A stretch of DNA of 64,000 nt from Acinetobacter ihumii. GTDB taxonomy: Bacteria; Pseudomonadota; Gammaproteobacteria; Pseudomonadales; Moraxellaceae. Shown here piece after piece: positions 9,953 through 20,586 of the stretch. The notes below the pieces were generated by a model. That model was not told the origin of the DNA and did no database searches. It was given only the letters and a program-made list of their open reading frames with translations. Location: contig NZ_LR130760.1 of NCBI RefSeq assembly GCF_900625095.1, positions 2,495,106 through 2,559,105 on the forward strand, read 5' to 3'. How positions within the stretch are numbered: position 1 is the first letter of the stretch; every line of letters begins with the position of its first letter. The translations under genes were made by a program, and so were the position numbers.

Positions 9953-11923
9953 ATGCCTTCCAAAACGTCATCTTGGATGAGTAATATCAATCCAAATGTG
10001 TTTTTTAGTACGCTCGCAATTATTGCGATATTCCTTGCAATTGTGATTATTGCACCTAATTCTTTTGAGTTACTCACGCAACAGTTAAAGAACTGGATTA
10101 CTGAATCCTTTAGCTGGTTTTATGTTTTATCTGTCGCTTTTTTTCTGATTTTACTGCTGATTATTGCATGTTCACCCAGTGGAAAAATTAAATTAGGGCC
10201 AGACCATAGTCAACCGGATTATAGCAATAGTTCATGGTTCGCGATGCTGTTCACCGCAGGCATGGGCATCGGCTTGATGTTTTTCGGGGTAGCAGAACCG
10301 ATCATGCATTATGTTACACCGCCAACAGGAGAGCCTGAAACAATCCTTGCTGCACAGCAAGCGATGCGGGTCACATTCTTCCATTGGGGCTTACATGCGT
10401 GGGGCATCTATGCCATTGTCGCATTGTCACTGGCCTATTTTGCTTACCGCCACAATCTTCCTTTGAAAATCCGCTCCTCACTTTATCCCTTAATTGGTAA
10501 GAAAATCTATGGGCCAGCGGGAGATGCGGTCGATACCTTTGCCACGATTGGAACGATTTTTGGTGTTGCTACAACTTTAGGTTTTGGTGTGACCCAGATT
10601 GGGTCTGGCCTGAACTATTTATTTGGCTTGCAATCGACTGCAACCTCACAAATTATCTTAATTGTTGCAGTGAGTGCGATGGCGGGTTTATCTGTAGGAC
10701 TAGGGCTGGATAAAGGCATTAAACGACTTGCCGAATTGAATCTGGTCTTAGCACTGATCTTATTACTCTTTGTCTTTTTTGCCAGTTCAACCATTTATTT
10801 GCTGCAAACCACCATTCAAAATGCAGGTCAATATATCTCTAATCTTTTTGATATGACCTTTAATCTATATGCCTACCAACCCACAGGCTGGATTGGTGGC
10901 TGGACGATTATGTATTGGGCATGGTGGATTTCATGGTCGCCTTTTGTCGGGATGTTTATTGCACGGGTGTCTAAAGGCCGAACCATTCGTGAATTTATTA
11001 TTGGCGTGCTGTTTATTCCCACGGGTTTCACCTTAATCTGGATGGGCTTTATGGGAAATGCAGGCTTATTCAGTGTCCTGCATGATGGAAATCTTGGTTT
11101 ACTCAGCGCGGTTCAAAAAGACTCATCGGTTGCTCTATTTGAGTTTTTGGGAACACTGCCGATATCAGGCGTGATGAGTTTTCTCGCGACAGTGTTAATT
11201 ATCCTGTTTTTTGTAACCTCTGCAGACTCAGGTGCTTTAGTGGTGGATTATCTTACGGCTAAAACAGAAGACTCACCAACATGGCAGCGTCTGTTCTGGA
11301 TTGTGGTCATGGCTGCATTGGCAATTATTTTATTGCTGGCAGGGGGCTTAACGGCATTACAGTCGGCAACCATTATGAGCGCATTACCATTTACTGTCAT
11401 TATGCTGCTGATTTGTTGGGGGTTAATTAAGGCTTTACGTATTGATACCACCAAAATGCAGGCGATATCTGAAGCGAGAACTACACCACGTGCTATTCAA
11501 AACCCACGTAGTTGGCAACAACGTTTGGGATTGATTATGCATTATCCTCATTCTAAACAAGAGGTGGATGATTATATTCAGAGTACAGTGAAAAGAGCCT
11601 TTGAAAGTATTCAAAAAGAGTTTCATCGCCGTCACCTAAGCGCAAAAATTGAAGACACTGAAAATGGTCTCGTACTCAAAGTGGATCATCATGATGAAAT
11701 TAACTTTATTTATAATGTGGTTTCACGTGAAACAGTCCCACCAAGTTTTATGACAGAGCATCTTGAAACAGATCAGCAACAATATTATCAGGCTGAGGTT
11801 TTCTTGCGGGAGGGCGGACAAAATTACGATGTGATGGACTGGACACAGGAAGATCTCATTCAGGACATTATTGACCAATACGAACGGCATTTGTATTTCT
11901 TAAATGTCGTGAGAACCACTTAA
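9953..11923 (+). CDS. betT: BCCT family choline/betaine transporter (BetT type)
   Basis: A 656-residue secondary transporter of the betaine/choline/carnitine family with 12 predicted helices. It has the family signature MYWAWWISWSPFVGMFIARVSKGRTIREF around helix 8 and GMGIGLMFFGVAEP near helix 3. It has a long hydrophilic C-terminal domain of about 150 residues, as in the proton-driven choline transporter BetT, which is why I favour choline over glycine betaine. GGGGGA precedes ATG 9953. No bet dehydrogenase genes are adjacent. A perfect inverted repeat lies just upstream and a terminator follows. Confidence 0.9.
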   Translation: MPSKTSSWMSNINPNVFFSTLAIIAIFLAIVIIAPNSFELLTQQLKNWITESFSWFYVLSVAFFLILLLIIACSPSGKIKLGPDHSQPDYSNSSWFAMLFTAGMGIGLMFFGVAEPIMHYVTPPTGEPETILAAQQAMRVTFFHWGLHAWGIYAIVALSLAYFAYRHNLPLKIRSSLYPLIGKKIYGPAGDAVDTFATIGTIFGVATTLGFGVTQIGSGLNYLFGLQSTATSQIILIVAVSAMAGLSVGLGLDKGIKRLAELNLVLALILLLFVFFASSTIYLLQTTIQNAGQYISNLFDMTFNLYAYQPTGWIGGWTIMYWAWWISWSPFVGMFIARVSKGRTIREFIIGVLFIPTGFTLIWMGFMGNAGLFSVLHDGNLGLLSAVQKDSSVALFEFLGTLPISGVMSFLATVLIILFFVTSADSGALVVDYLTAKTEDSPTWQRLFWIVVMAALAIILLLAGGLTALQSATIMSALPFTVIMLLICWGLIKALRIDTTKMQAISEARTTPRAIQNPRSWQQRLGLIMHYPHSKQEVDDYIQSTVKRAFESIQKEFHRRHLSAKIEDTENGLVLKVDHHDEINFIYNVVSRETVPPSFMTEHLETDQQQYYQAEVFLREGGQNYDVMDWTQEDLIQDIIDQYERHLYFLNVVRTT

Positions 11924-11925
11924 AC

Positions 11926-11957
11926 AAAAAAGAGGACTCAATTTGAGTCCTCTTTTT
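11926..11957. terminator. Bidirectional terminator between betT and the porin gene
   Basis: GAGGACTCA, loop ATT, TGAGTCCTC with A-tract before and T-tract after. It serves both convergent genes. Confidence 0.93.
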
Positions 11958-11976
11958 CAAGCAAAATTCAGATCAA

Positions 11977-12879
11977 TTAGAAGCGAACTTTTGCATTTAA
12001 ACCGACAGTTTCTGTATCAAAAGCAACGTATTTTGCATTTGCATTCACATAGCTTGCACCTACTGAAAGGGCAGGTGTTACAAAGTAGTTTACATTTGCA
12101 CCCCAAGCTGAAGTGATTGGAGAGAAATTATCACTTGCAGGGTTAGAGCTGAAACTTGCTTCTGCATAAGATGCACCAACACTAAGTTTCGGTGTGATAT
12201 ACAGGTCAGATTTTAATTGATACATGGTGTAATCACCGTATGCCAATCCACCTTCAAAACCAACTGCCATGTTTGTGCCATCAATCGAACCCACATATTT
12301 TACACGTGCAGTAACCGCATCCTGATCATCACCAATAGTGGCTGCTTCACCAACTGATTTAGCAATGCCATTGTTTAAAATGTTAAATGCGTCTAGTGAA
12401 AATTGGTCAGCAACGCTGGTATAACCAACAGCAACCAAGAAGTTAGGAATTGGTAATACACCCACTTCTAAAGCATAACGGTCGCCATTATCATCTTCTA
12501 AACCATTTTTACCATCAGTTTTGGTATGGCTATAAGCTACGCTTGCATATGCAGGAACGTAAGGTGTTGGAATGTAAGCTTCTGCTTTGGCACCATAAGT
12601 ATGGTTGTCAAGATTAATGTCACCTGCATCTTGATCATACTTGGCATAATTGTAGGCAATAGCCACATTTGATGCTTGGTTTAAAAATGCAGCTTCTGCA
12701 AGAGGACCTTTAGATGCATCTACATCTTTAAGATAGAAGGTACCCGCAACTGCGCCAGTAAAGTTTTTATCATTAGCAGTTGTATCTACAAATTCAGATT
12801 GACCCTGAACTTCGACTTGATACGCTTGAGCACCGGTCATGGCTAAAAGTAGTGCAGTGGCTAAACCGAGTTTTTTCAT
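11977..12879 (-). CDS. omp33-36: Outer-membrane porin of the Omp33-36 family
   Basis: About 300 residues. The start at 12879 gives the signal peptide MKKLGLATALLLAMTGAQAY with cleavage after AQA and is preceded by GGAAA. The longer frame to 12933 is not needed. The mature part is a beta-barrel of alternating polar/aromatic strands ending in VGLNAKVRF with terminal Phe, the outer-membrane assembly signal. The N-terminal sequence YQVEVQGQSEFVDTTANDKN matches my memory of the Acinetobacter 33-36 kDa porin, studied in A. baumannii as a water/solute channel and virulence factor. It is monocistronic with a long AT-rich upstream region. Confidence 0.88.
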   Translation of the reverse strand: MKKLGLATALLLAMTGAQAYQVEVQGQSEFVDTTANDKNFTGAVAGTFYLKDVDASKGPLAEAAFLNQASNVAIAYNYAKYDQDAGDINLDNHTYGAKAEAYIPTPYVPAYASVAYSHTKTDGKNGLEDDNGDRYALEVGVLPIPNFLVAVGYTSVADQFSLDAFNILNNGIAKSVGEAATIGDDQDAVTARVKYVGSIDGTNMAVGFEGGLAYGDYTMYQLKSDLYITPKLSVGASYAEASFSSNPASDNFSPITSAWGANVNYFVTPALSVGASYVNANAKYVAFDTETVGLNAKVRF

Positions 12880-13382
12880 AATAGTTTCCAGCATGAACAA
12901 GAAAATGAAACTGTGGTCATTGTATTGTAACAAAATATGAAGTCAATGCCGCTCGGCGAAATGTAGGAATGCAAAAATTTCATACTAAGTGATTGATTAA
13001 AAATCATTCATTTGAAAAATATTCTGTCAACCAATAAAAATAGCTTCATTTTACAAGCAGCTATACACACTTTGTATAAAAAAATAACTTGAAATTTATA
13101 AAATAATCATGATTATTTTGATTGTAAAAATAGATTAATAAAATTATATTGATCGGCAAAAACTTATTAGAATAGATCTACATATAGAGAATAAAGCATT
13201 AAATTATGCATTTAAGATATTTTTCTGCACATTAAGTCACAAAATTGTGCGTAATTTAGCAAAGATAAGGCTCTTGACCATAATTTGAGAAAAAAATCTT
13301 GGTGTGTGCGCTAAAACAGGGATTACTTATGTAAAGAATCGTAAAAATGCCCCAGAAAGCAACTAAAAAAGAAGAAATGCGC

Positions 13383-13411
13383 TTTACTTCTAACAAGTTT
13401 ATATAGATAAT
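13383..13411 (+). promoter_or_regulatory. Sigma70-like promoter for a candidate small RNA
   Basis: TTTACT (13383-13388), 17-base spacer, GATAAT (13406-13411). Initiation is expected near 13418. No gene start follows within 500 bases, but a terminator does. Confidence 0.45.
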
Positions 13412-13417
13412 GAGTAC

Positions 13418-13521
13418 ATGAATCTTGATCAGATTAGTCTGAATTAGTTCAGGTTCAACATTGAATTGTGTAATGATTTCAGTTTATATGCCCAGCTTTC
13501 CCCAAGGTTGGGCTTTTTTTT
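13418..13521 (+). ncRNA. Candidate small RNA of about 104 nt
   Basis: A plausible promoter is followed about 72 bases later by an intrinsic terminator, with no open reading frame between. The stretch lies in the 1.08-kb gap between the porin gene and the GGDEF gene. It contains a weak internal repeat (CAGATTAGTCTGAATTAG) and an unpaired U-rich segment before the terminator, as in Hfq-binding RNAs. No known RNA family was recognised. Confidence 0.4.
13490..13521 (+). terminator. Intrinsic terminator in a gene-free gap
   Basis: GCCCAGC, a 10-base loop, GTTGGGC (one G-U pair), then eight T. No coding gene on the plus strand lies upstream to need it. The remaining gap, 12880-13382 and 13522-13963, is AT-rich and shows nothing else I can support. 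Confidence 0.8.
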
Positions 13522-13963
13522 ATCTATTTTTTATGAAGATATGCTGAAATTTTAGATTCAAACAATGTTTATTAAAGAACTCAATAGCAGCACAAGGCTG
13601 CATTATCTTTATTCTATAAGCTTAAAAATGTGAGAAAAATAAAGTCAGTCTGAATTTATTGTTTAATAAATGCTTCTCTTGCGTTAAAAGATAAAAGACC
13701 ACTTTAGATTGAATACTCTAATATTTTTGCTTAAAATTTAATCTTTTCCTTGGGTTAGAAATTCAAATATAACGTTTTTTTACAATTGACATCCAAACCA
13801 ACTGGCATGAGATTGCGTGAATCCCTGAAAAATCAGGACTTAAAAAAGCCAAGCATGTTATATATTGCTTACATCATTGGATTATTTTTAAGCTAATATG
13901 AAATCTTAAGTAAAATGAAAGATTAATCAATCCGAACAGTATGATGAGGAGTGCGGTCTGAGC

Positions 13964-15670
13964 ATGTCGAAATTGCGTTCGAAATCGATTAGTCAACGAT
14001 TATTTGTGTACATGATCATCATCATTTTATCCTTGCTTTGTATTTGTACACCTTTAATTATCAATAGTTATCGCACTTTAAATTTTGCGCAACAAGACCT
14101 CATTTCCATTCAAATTCTGAGTAAACTCACCGACACCGCGAACAAAGTTTCACGAGAGCGTGCTTATGCCAATAAGCTGATGTCCAATTCTTCGCATCAA
14201 CAAGTACTGTATCGTGTTGAATTAGATCGTTATAGATTAGGTGTGGATGAAAATATTCGCCAAAATATACAGATGTTGAAAGCACAGGGCTTTGTTCGAG
14301 TTGCAGAGCAACTGCAATCGGAAACCATGATTGATTTAAAAATTGCGCGTAATCTGGTTGATGGTTACGCCGCACTTCCCGATGCTTCCAGAACGTCTAT
14401 ACAATATGATCATGCGGTTCAAGCCATGTTTGCGGCATGGGATAGCGATCGAGAAATTTTACGCGCTTTTGTGATTCAGAGAAATAGTGGAGAAAGTCAG
14501 CTTTCTGATTACATCACCATGATTTTGCTGTTGTCGGATTTACGTGATCAGGCAGGCAGAGCCGCTTCCAATATTATTGCGCCTTTGAGTTTTAAAGAGC
14601 AGATTCCAGACATCAATCTGGCACGATCCTTACAAACACAATATCAGGCGATGTATTTGTGGAATCTAATTGATACTTTGCAGCCAAAAGATGCCAAAAC
14701 GCCAGAATATTCACGCCTACATGAACAGGTCAAAGCCAAATTTCTGGGTGAAGCGATAGGGTTAATTCGTCAAATTTTAAACGAAAGTCGCCGACAAGAA
14801 GCGTATTCAATCACTGGTTCACAACTAACAGAGCGTATTGTCGATAAATTTAGCCCAGTTGTGGACTTGCAAAAATATATGCTGGATGAAAGTTTGCAAC
14901 TCGCCCAACAGCAAAAGCGTTTGGCAGAACAGAAATTTGTTTTAACGATATTGTTGTCTTTGTTCGCACTCGCGATTGTTTTACTTATTTTACGCTATTC
15001 GCAAACACGGATTATTGATCCTTTAATTCAAGCCAGAGAGGAAATTTTAAAACTTGCTGAGGATAAAGATCAGATTGAGCAGACTGATCTGGATAAAAAA
15101 AATGAATTTTCCTCTTTATTTAGTGCCATCAAAAAGTTGCAAAGAAAGTTGCAGCAACGCGATGCACTCGAGTTCCAGCTTCGTAATATTGCCAATACCG
15201 ATACCCTGACGGGGGTTTCTAATCGCTTGGCTTTAGATGATTATTTGACGATTGTGTCACAGCATCCCCCAAAATTATCGCGGCTATGTTTGATGATTAT
15301 TGATATTGATAACTTTAAACGTGTTAATGATGAATATGGTCATATCGTGGGAGATGAAGTCATTAAAATGGTTGCGGAGCAGCTGAAACAATCGGTACGT
15401 AATTCTGATTTAATCATTCGCTACGGTGGAGATGAGTTTCTGGTCTTGATTGAAGATGTTCAATATGCCAAAGCTTTAAACATTGCAGAGAAGATTAGAA
15501 CACATATGGCTTCCAAGTCGATAACTTTGGCTGATCTTGGGCAATCTATTCAAATTTCTTTAAGTATTGGTGTTGCTGTCGGGGCATTGAGTTGGCTGGA
15601 TTTATTTCAAAAAGCTGATCAAGCTTTATTAAGAGCAAAAGCGAAAGGTAAAAATATGGTGGAAGGGTGA
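13964..15670 (+). CDS. Membrane-bound diguanylate cyclase (GGDEF)
   Basis: 568 residues: a helix near 12-32, a large periplasmic sensor region (about 33-325) of helical four-helix-bundle character, a second helix (about 326-343), a short linker, then a GGDEF domain (about 405-567). The active motif GGDEF (about 488-492) is intact, and RNSD five residues before it is the RxxD inhibitory site. The enzyme should make cyclic di-GMP and be feedback-inhibited. There is no EAL domain. It is a single gene with no partner receptor nearby. ATG 13964 follows a weak GAGGAG about 20 bases upstream. Confidence 0.93.
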   Translation: MSKLRSKSISQRLFVYMIIIILSLLCICTPLIINSYRTLNFAQQDLISIQILSKLTDTANKVSRERAYANKLMSNSSHQQVLYRVELDRYRLGVDENIRQNIQMLKAQGFVRVAEQLQSETMIDLKIARNLVDGYAALPDASRTSIQYDHAVQAMFAAWDSDREILRAFVIQRNSGESQLSDYITMILLLSDLRDQAGRAASNIIAPLSFKEQIPDINLARSLQTQYQAMYLWNLIDTLQPKDAKTPEYSRLHEQVKAKFLGEAIGLIRQILNESRRQEAYSITGSQLTERIVDKFSPVVDLQKYMLDESLQLAQQQKRLAEQKFVLTILLSLFALAIVLLILRYSQTRIIDPLIQAREEILKLAEDKDQIEQTDLDKKNEFSSLFSAIKKLQRKLQQRDALEFQLRNIANTDTLTGVSNRLALDDYLTIVSQHPPKLSRLCLMIIDIDNFKRVNDEYGHIVGDEVIKMVAEQLKQSVRNSDLIIRYGGDEFLVLIEDVQYAKALNIAEKIRTHMASKSITLADLGQSIQISLSIGVAVGALSWLDLFQKADQALLRAKAKGKNMVEG

Positions 15671-15679
15671 GATATCTTT

Positions 15680-16528
15680 TTATTTTGTCTTTTTAATCAA
15701 ATAATTAATGAAATTTGTGCAGGAAACTAACATAAATTTAGCATCAATATACGATAAATTTGACTCGTCTAGCATAGCATGGCGAATACCATCTCCGTCA
15801 GAGGTATAACCATAAAGCTGATTTAAACTATTTTTGAGTGCTGGATGGATGTCATGTCTATCTTCTATGATTTTAAGTGCTTTACCTAAGGTCGCTTTAT
15901 CATCTTGTGTAATAACTTTACAAATGGATTCGACAGCACTAATCGATTCTTTAATTGAGTTACGGTAGTCAGGATTTTGTCGATCTGATATTAATTTCAA
16001 TGCTTGATTTAAATGTAGCTGAACCCCCGAGTGTTGATTGGTATTTTCTAAAGCATCTTCAATAGATTGGATTTCTTGCTCACTTGTAATTTCGAGTATA
16101 TTGCCATTCGATAAACGATAAGCTGATAAATATTTTTCGAGGCAGAGATTAATTGACTTAGAAAAAATATCTGAATTAGATTGAATATTGGGATAATTTT
16201 CTAAAGTAACTTCAATAAAGTCATAAACTTCATACCATTCACATGACATAAAATATTTTTTTATGCTTAATATTCCATCACTAATAAATTGAGGTATTTC
16301 ATCAGTAGGGCGCTGAAAGACATTCATGTAGATATTTAGAAAAAAGCCTTCTAAATTACTTCCCAAAATATAAGATGTGCTAAAGGCATACGGATCATAA
16401 TTTTGAAAATTAGCAAAAATAATTCTATCGTATAGAGACCATAATGCGTTTCTAAGTTCTTGATCAATTGATTCCTTCTGGATAATTTCTCGTACGGCTT
16501 TATAACCAGATCTTTCTGAAAATCGCAT
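15680..16528 (-). CDS. AbiJ-like protein (AbiJ_NTD4 type), possible abortive-infection gene
   Basis: 282 residues starting MRFSERSGYKAVREIIQKES, followed by LRNALWSLYDRI, the pattern of the AbiJ_NTD4 N-terminal domain. The C-terminal part ends LYGYTSDGDGIRHAMLDE plus a helical tail (AKFMLVSCTNFINYLI), as in the common two-part version of these proteins. AbiJ itself is a lactococcal phage-abortive protein. Function in this subgroup is unproven. GAGGAAATA precedes ATG 16528. Only 66 bp separate it from the uvrA stop, and that gap is filled by the uvrA terminator, so it probably depends on read-through or a promoter inside uvrA. Confidence 0.75.
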   Translation of the reverse strand: MRFSERSGYKAVREIIQKESIDQELRNALWSLYDRIIFANFQNYDPYAFSTSYILGSNLEGFFLNIYMNVFQRPTDEIPQFISDGILSIKKYFMSCEWYEVYDFIEVTLENYPNIQSNSDIFSKSINLCLEKYLSAYRLSNGNILEITSEQEIQSIEDALENTNQHSGVQLHLNQALKLISDRQNPDYRNSIKESISAVESICKVITQDDKATLGKALKIIEDRHDIHPALKNSLNQLYGYTSDGDGIRHAMLDESNLSYIDAKFMLVSCTNFINYLIKKTK

Positions 16529-16541
16529 TATTTCCTCAAAT

Positions 16542-16568
16542 AAAAAACGGTGAAGGAATCACCGTTTT
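16542..16568 (-). terminator. Terminator after uvrA
   Basis: Perfect 10-bp stem AAAACGGTGA / TCACCGTTTT with a 5-base loop. On the minus strand it runs into TTTTTTATTT. It lies between uvrA and the AbiJ-like gene. Confidence 0.9.
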
Positions 16569-16594
16569 AGCACGAAATATTGATAATTCAAAGA

Positions 16595-19426
16595 TCAACT
16601 CAACATCGGCTTTAAAAAACGTCCCGTATGCGAAATTTCAACCTCAGCCACTTGTTCAGGTGTCCCTTCAGCAATAATCTGACCGCCACCAGAACCGCCT
16701 TCTGGGCCTAAATCGATAATCCAGTCTGCGGTTTTAATCACATCCAGATTATGCTCAATCACCACAATCGTATTCCCCTTGTTACGTAACTCGTGCAAGA
16801 TATCTAAAAGCTTGGCAATATCATGGAAATGTAAGCCTGTGGTCGGTTCATCCAGCACATATAAAGTTTTGCCTGTATCACGTTTTGCCAATTCACGTGC
16901 CAGTTTGACTCGCTGTGCTTCACCACCTGAAAGCGTGGTTGCGGCCTGACCCAAACGAATATAACCCAACCCAACTTGCGTTAAAGTTTCCAGACGACGA
17001 TGAATCACAGGAATCGCACTAAAAAACTCTGCGCCATCTTCAACCGTCATCTCTAACACATCAGAAATATTTTTACCTTTATACGTGACTTCGAGTGTTT
17101 CACGGTTATAGCGTTTGCCATGACAGGCATCACAGGGCACATACATATCAGGCAAGAAATGCATCGCCACTTTAATCATGCCGTCACCTTCACAGACTTC
17201 ACAGCGACCGCCTTTCACATTAAAAGAAAAACGTCCTGCCGCATAACCCCGTGCTTTGGCTTCAGGCGTTTGCGCAAATAACTCACGAATTGGGGTAAAT
17301 AAACCCGTATACGTTGCAGGATTCGAGCGTGGCGTACGTCCAATTGGACTTTGGTCAATATCAACGACTTTATCCAGATGTTGTAAACCATCAATCGAAT
17401 CGAATTTTTCTGCGGTGAGTGTGGTTGCACCATTCAATTGTGTCGCGGCTAATGGCAACAAAGTACGATTAATCAAAGTGGATTTACCTGAACCCGAAAC
17501 ACCTGTGACACAGGTCATAATCCCAAGTGGAATGGTCAGATCGACATTTTTCAGGTTATGACCTGCCGCACCAGACAGTTTAATCTTCTGCTCAGGAGTA
17601 GGCGATTGTAAACGCTGCTTGGGGACTTCAATTTTTAAAGCACCCGATAAATATTGTCCTGTTAATGAGTCTTTATGCTTTTTCAACTCATCTGCTGTGC
17701 CTTCGGCAATAATTTCACCGCCATGCACGCCAGCACCTGGACCAATATCAATAATATGATCGGCAGCGCGAATTGCATCTTCATCATGCTCGACCACCAA
17801 AACCGTATTGCCTAGATCACGCAAGCGAATCAGGGTTTGTAACAAACGATCATTATCACGTTGATGCAAACCAATGGACGGCTCATCCAAGACATACATC
17901 ACGCCCATCAAGCCCGCACCGATTTGTGAGGCCAGCCGAATCCGCTGTGCTTCACCACCCGAAAGTGTTTCGGCTGAACGTGCCAGACTTAAGTAATTCA
18001 GTCCTACACTGACCAAAAAGTGTAAGCGTTCCCGAATCTCTTTAAAGATTTTATCGGCGATTTCACCTTTGGCACCTTCTAGGTTCAAGTCCTGATAATA
18101 ACTTTCGGCATCGCCAATCGACATGCTGGTAATGTCAGCAATGGTTTTATCCTTGACTTTGACATGGCGTGAAATTTCATTTAGACGTGAACCGCCACAG
18201 GCATCACAGGCGGCATTGGACAAATATTGCGCCAGATCATCACGCACATAATTACTTTCAGTCTCACGATAACGACGTTCCAGATGGGTAATCACGCCTT
18301 CAAATGGAATGACACGATTATGTTTACGACCTCGTTCATCGATGTAACTCAGGTCAATTTTTTCTTTGCCTGTGCCATATAAAAATTTCTTTTGGGTGTC
18401 TTTGTCCAGTGTGTTCCACGGTTCATCCAATGAAAAACCAAAATGTTCCGCGACTTTTTGCAGCATCGAATAATAATATGGACGTTGACGATCCCAACCG
18501 CGAATTGCCCCCTGACTTAAGGATAAATCAGGACTTGGAATCAATTTTTCTGCGCTAAAATGACTACGTGTTCCCAACCCATCACAGACTGGACAAGCCC
18601 CAAATGGGTTGTTAAATGAGAACATGCGTGGTTCAAGTTCCGCCACGGCACGATCACATTCAGGGCAGGAATGCTTCGCAGAAAACACCCGATCAGGTTG
18701 TTCAGCATTCATCCACGATAAAATTGCCAGATCACCGCCTAAGCGCAAAGCGGTTTCAAATGATTCCGCAATTCGATTACCCAGATCATCACGTACTTTA
18801 AAGCGATCGACCACCACTTCAATGGTATGTTTTTTCTTTTTATCCAGTTCAGGCGGACTATCGATATCAATAATGTCACCATCGACCCGTGCACGGACAA
18901 AACCCTGACCTTGGAGTTGCTCAAATAGTTGTGAATATTCACCTTTACGCTCACGCACTACAGGCGCGAGCAGCATTAACGCTGTGCCTTCTTCGAGTGC
19001 TTTAACGGCATCGACCATTTCAGACACCGTTTGCGCGACCATGGGCAAATCGTGTTCAGGACAATACGGTGTACCCACACGTGCATACAGCAGACGCAAA
19101 TAGTCATAAATTTCGGTAATGGTGCCGACGGTGGAACGTGGATTATGACTGGTTGATTTCTGTTCAATCGCAATGGCAGGACTTAAGCCTTCAATTGCAT
19201 CGACATCAGGTTTTTCCATTTGCGATAAAAACTGACGCGCATACGCCGATAGCGATTCGACATAACGACGCTGACCTTCCGCATATAGGGTATCAAAGGC
19301 TAAAGAGGACTTACCTGAGCCTGAGAGTCCCGTAATTACCACAAACTTATCGCGTGGAATATCGAGAGACACGTTTTTTAAGTTATGGGTACGCGCACCT
19401 CGAATACGGATTTGACTTTGGCTCAT
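16595..19426 (-). CDS. uvrA: Excinuclease ABC subunit A
   Basis: 943 residues, full length for UvrA, the damage-recognition ATPase of nucleotide excision repair. Walker A motifs are GLSGSGKS (33-40) and GVSGSGKS in the second half. ABC signatures LSGGEAQR occur in both halves. Zinc-binding cysteine pairs are visible in [13 protein letters not shown]...CPVC and CEVCEGDG...CDAC. It sits alone on the minus strand with a 172-bp upstream gap shared with the divergent DUF1304 gene. No canonical LexA box was seen, as expected for Acinetobacter. Confidence 0.98.
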   Translation of the reverse strand: MSQSQIRIRGARTHNLKNVSLDIPRDKFVVITGLSGSGKSSLAFDTLYAEGQRRYVESLSAYARQFLSQMEKPDVDAIEGLSPAIAIEQKSTSHNPRSTVGTITEIYDYLRLLYARVGTPYCPEHDLPMVAQTVSEMVDAVKALEEGTALMLLAPVVRERKGEYSQLFEQLQGQGFVRARVDGDIIDIDSPPELDKKKKHTIEVVVDRFKVRDDLGNRIAESFETALRLGGDLAILSWMNAEQPDRVFSAKHSCPECDRAVAELEPRMFSFNNPFGACPVCDGLGTRSHFSAEKLIPSPDLSLSQGAIRGWDRQRPYYYSMLQKVAEHFGFSLDEPWNTLDKDTQKKFLYGTGKEKIDLSYIDERGRKHNRVIPFEGVITHLERRYRETESNYVRDDLAQYLSNAACDACGGSRLNEISRHVKVKDKTIADITSMSIGDAESYYQDLNLEGAKGEIADKIFKEIRERLHFLVSVGLNYLSLARSAETLSGGEAQRIRLASQIGAGLMGVMYVLDEPSIGLHQRDNDRLLQTLIRLRDLGNTVLVVEHDEDAIRAADHIIDIGPGAGVHGGEIIAEGTADELKKHKDSLTGQYLSGALKIEVPKQRLQSPTPEQKIKLSGAAGHNLKNVDLTIPLGIMTCVTGVSGSGKSTLINRTLLPLAATQLNGATTLTAEKFDSIDGLQHLDKVVDIDQSPIGRTPRSNPATYTGLFTPIRELFAQTPEAKARGYAAGRFSFNVKGGRCEVCEGDGMIKVAMHFLPDMYVPCDACHGKRYNRETLEVTYKGKNISDVLEMTVEDGAEFFSAIPVIHRRLETLTQVGLGYIRLGQAATTLSGGEAQRVKLARELAKRDTGKTLYVLDEPTTGLHFHDIAKLLDILHELRNKGNTIVVIEHNLDVIKTADWIIDLGPEGGSGGGQIIAEGTPEQVAEVEISHTGRFLKPMLS

Positions 19427-19628
19427 AAAATGATCCTAAACGAATTTTAAAAAGGTATATATGATAGCGCATGAAAAATGTTCAAGCATGAAATTTACCA
19501 TTTTATGCGTCAATTTGTGTCGGACTATTGAAAAGATAGATGGCTTTAAAAATCTTAGTCATCTGGTTTAATTTCAGCTATATTTTTAAGTTCTAAAATT
19601 GAACTTGACCAAAAATAGGATCATCATC

Positions 19629-19982
19629 ATGTTGGCCAAAATACTGATCACTCTGATCGCATTGTTACATGTGTATATTTTGGTGCTGGAAATGTTTTTA
19701 TGGGACAAAACTTTAGGGCTTAAGGCATTTGGCAATACCTTGGAAAAAGCACAACTCACCAAAGTTTTGGCACAAAATCAGGGTTTATATAATGGTTTTC
19801 TTGCCGCAGGGTTGTTTTGGTCACTATTTGCGCCAGCACAGTATGCCATGTCTTTAGCAACATTCTTTTTAGGCTGTGTTTTAGTCGCAGGAATTTATGG
19901 CGGATTGACCGCAAGTCTTAAAATTATTTTTATACAGGCAGTCCCTGCTTTATTGACCTTGATGGTGATTCATTTACTTTAA
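19629..19982 (+). CDS. DUF1304 family small membrane protein
   Basis: 117 residues with about four helices filling almost the whole chain. MLAKILITLIALLHVYILVLEMFLW and the later FGNTLEKAQL, NQGLYNGFLAAGLFW stretches match the DUF1304 family. The start at 19629 has TAGGA 8 bases before it. The frame start at 19599 has no ribosome site. Function of the family is unknown. It is a single gene divergent from uvrA. Confidence 0.85.
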   Translation: MLAKILITLIALLHVYILVLEMFLWDKTLGLKAFGNTLEKAQLTKVLAQNQGLYNGFLAAGLFWSLFAPAQYAMSLATFFLGCVLVAGIYGGLTASLKIIFIQAVPALLTLMVIHLL

Positions 19983-20093
19983 TATTGCAGTAAAAGTCAG
20001 GTTTGCTTGATCGCTTGTTTTTATTTCGACATCTCCAGAGAGAAAACTAAAGTAACTTTAAAATAGTGATAAAAGAAACTGATTGAGATCTCA

Positions 20094-20119
20094 TAAAAAA
20101 AGCACAACTCATGTTGTGC
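20094..20119 (-). terminator. Terminator of the Fur-box gene
   Basis: GCACAAC-TCAT-GTTGTGC. On the minus strand it is followed by TTTTTTT. It stops transcription from the gene ending at 20171. Confidence 0.88.
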
Positions 20120-20170
20120 ATTTGGAGTCAAGTGGAACTTTTTTCTGGTTGTTATATGATCATTAGGAAA

Positions 20171-20545
20171 TTAACAGGCCATCGCAACATCACGTTCAAA
20201 AATAGATTCGACCTGTTCAAAAGCAATACGTTTCGGTTGATTGTGCTGTGAAAAAGAATAATGAATCACTTGAGCTTCCAATTGCGACAATAACTGTTCG
20301 TAGTCTTGTTCAAAATGCTCAAGATCCATTAAATCAATGCGTTTGGGATGATTACAATTATATTTAGCAATAAAATCCAGCATTAATTTTTGAATATTGC
20401 GATTGGTAAAGTAGATCAGGTAAGTCGCTGCCGAACCACAATGTAAGCAACCTTGATTGATGTAAATTTCTTGATTTGCAAACCAGCACTGCCGCAATGT
20501 AATCATGGCGTTCATTGCTTCACTACCTTGAGTTTCTATCAGCAT
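20171..20545 (-). CDS. Unknown 124-aa protein with CxxC, behind a Fur box
   Basis: The start at 20545 (MLIETQGSEAMNAM) has GGGAG 7 bases upstream. The longer frame to 20644 runs across the Fur box and is rejected. The protein is cytosolic and acidic with a CLHC pair near residues 33-36, further single Cys residues, and no domain I recognise. Its expression is probably iron-repressed, judging by the 16/19 match to the Fur consensus 42-60 bases before the start codon. It has its own terminator, so it forms a one-gene unit. Confidence 0.75.
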   Translation of the reverse strand: MLIETQGSEAMNAMITLRQCWFANQEIYINQGCLHCGSAATYLIYFTNRNIQKLMLDFIAKYNCNHPKRIDLMDLEHFEQDYEQLLSQLEAQVIHYSFSQHNQPKRIAFEQVESIFERDVAMAC

Positions 20546-20586
20546 TATATTCTCCCACTGCAACGTGCTATCAATACTGAAGCAAA

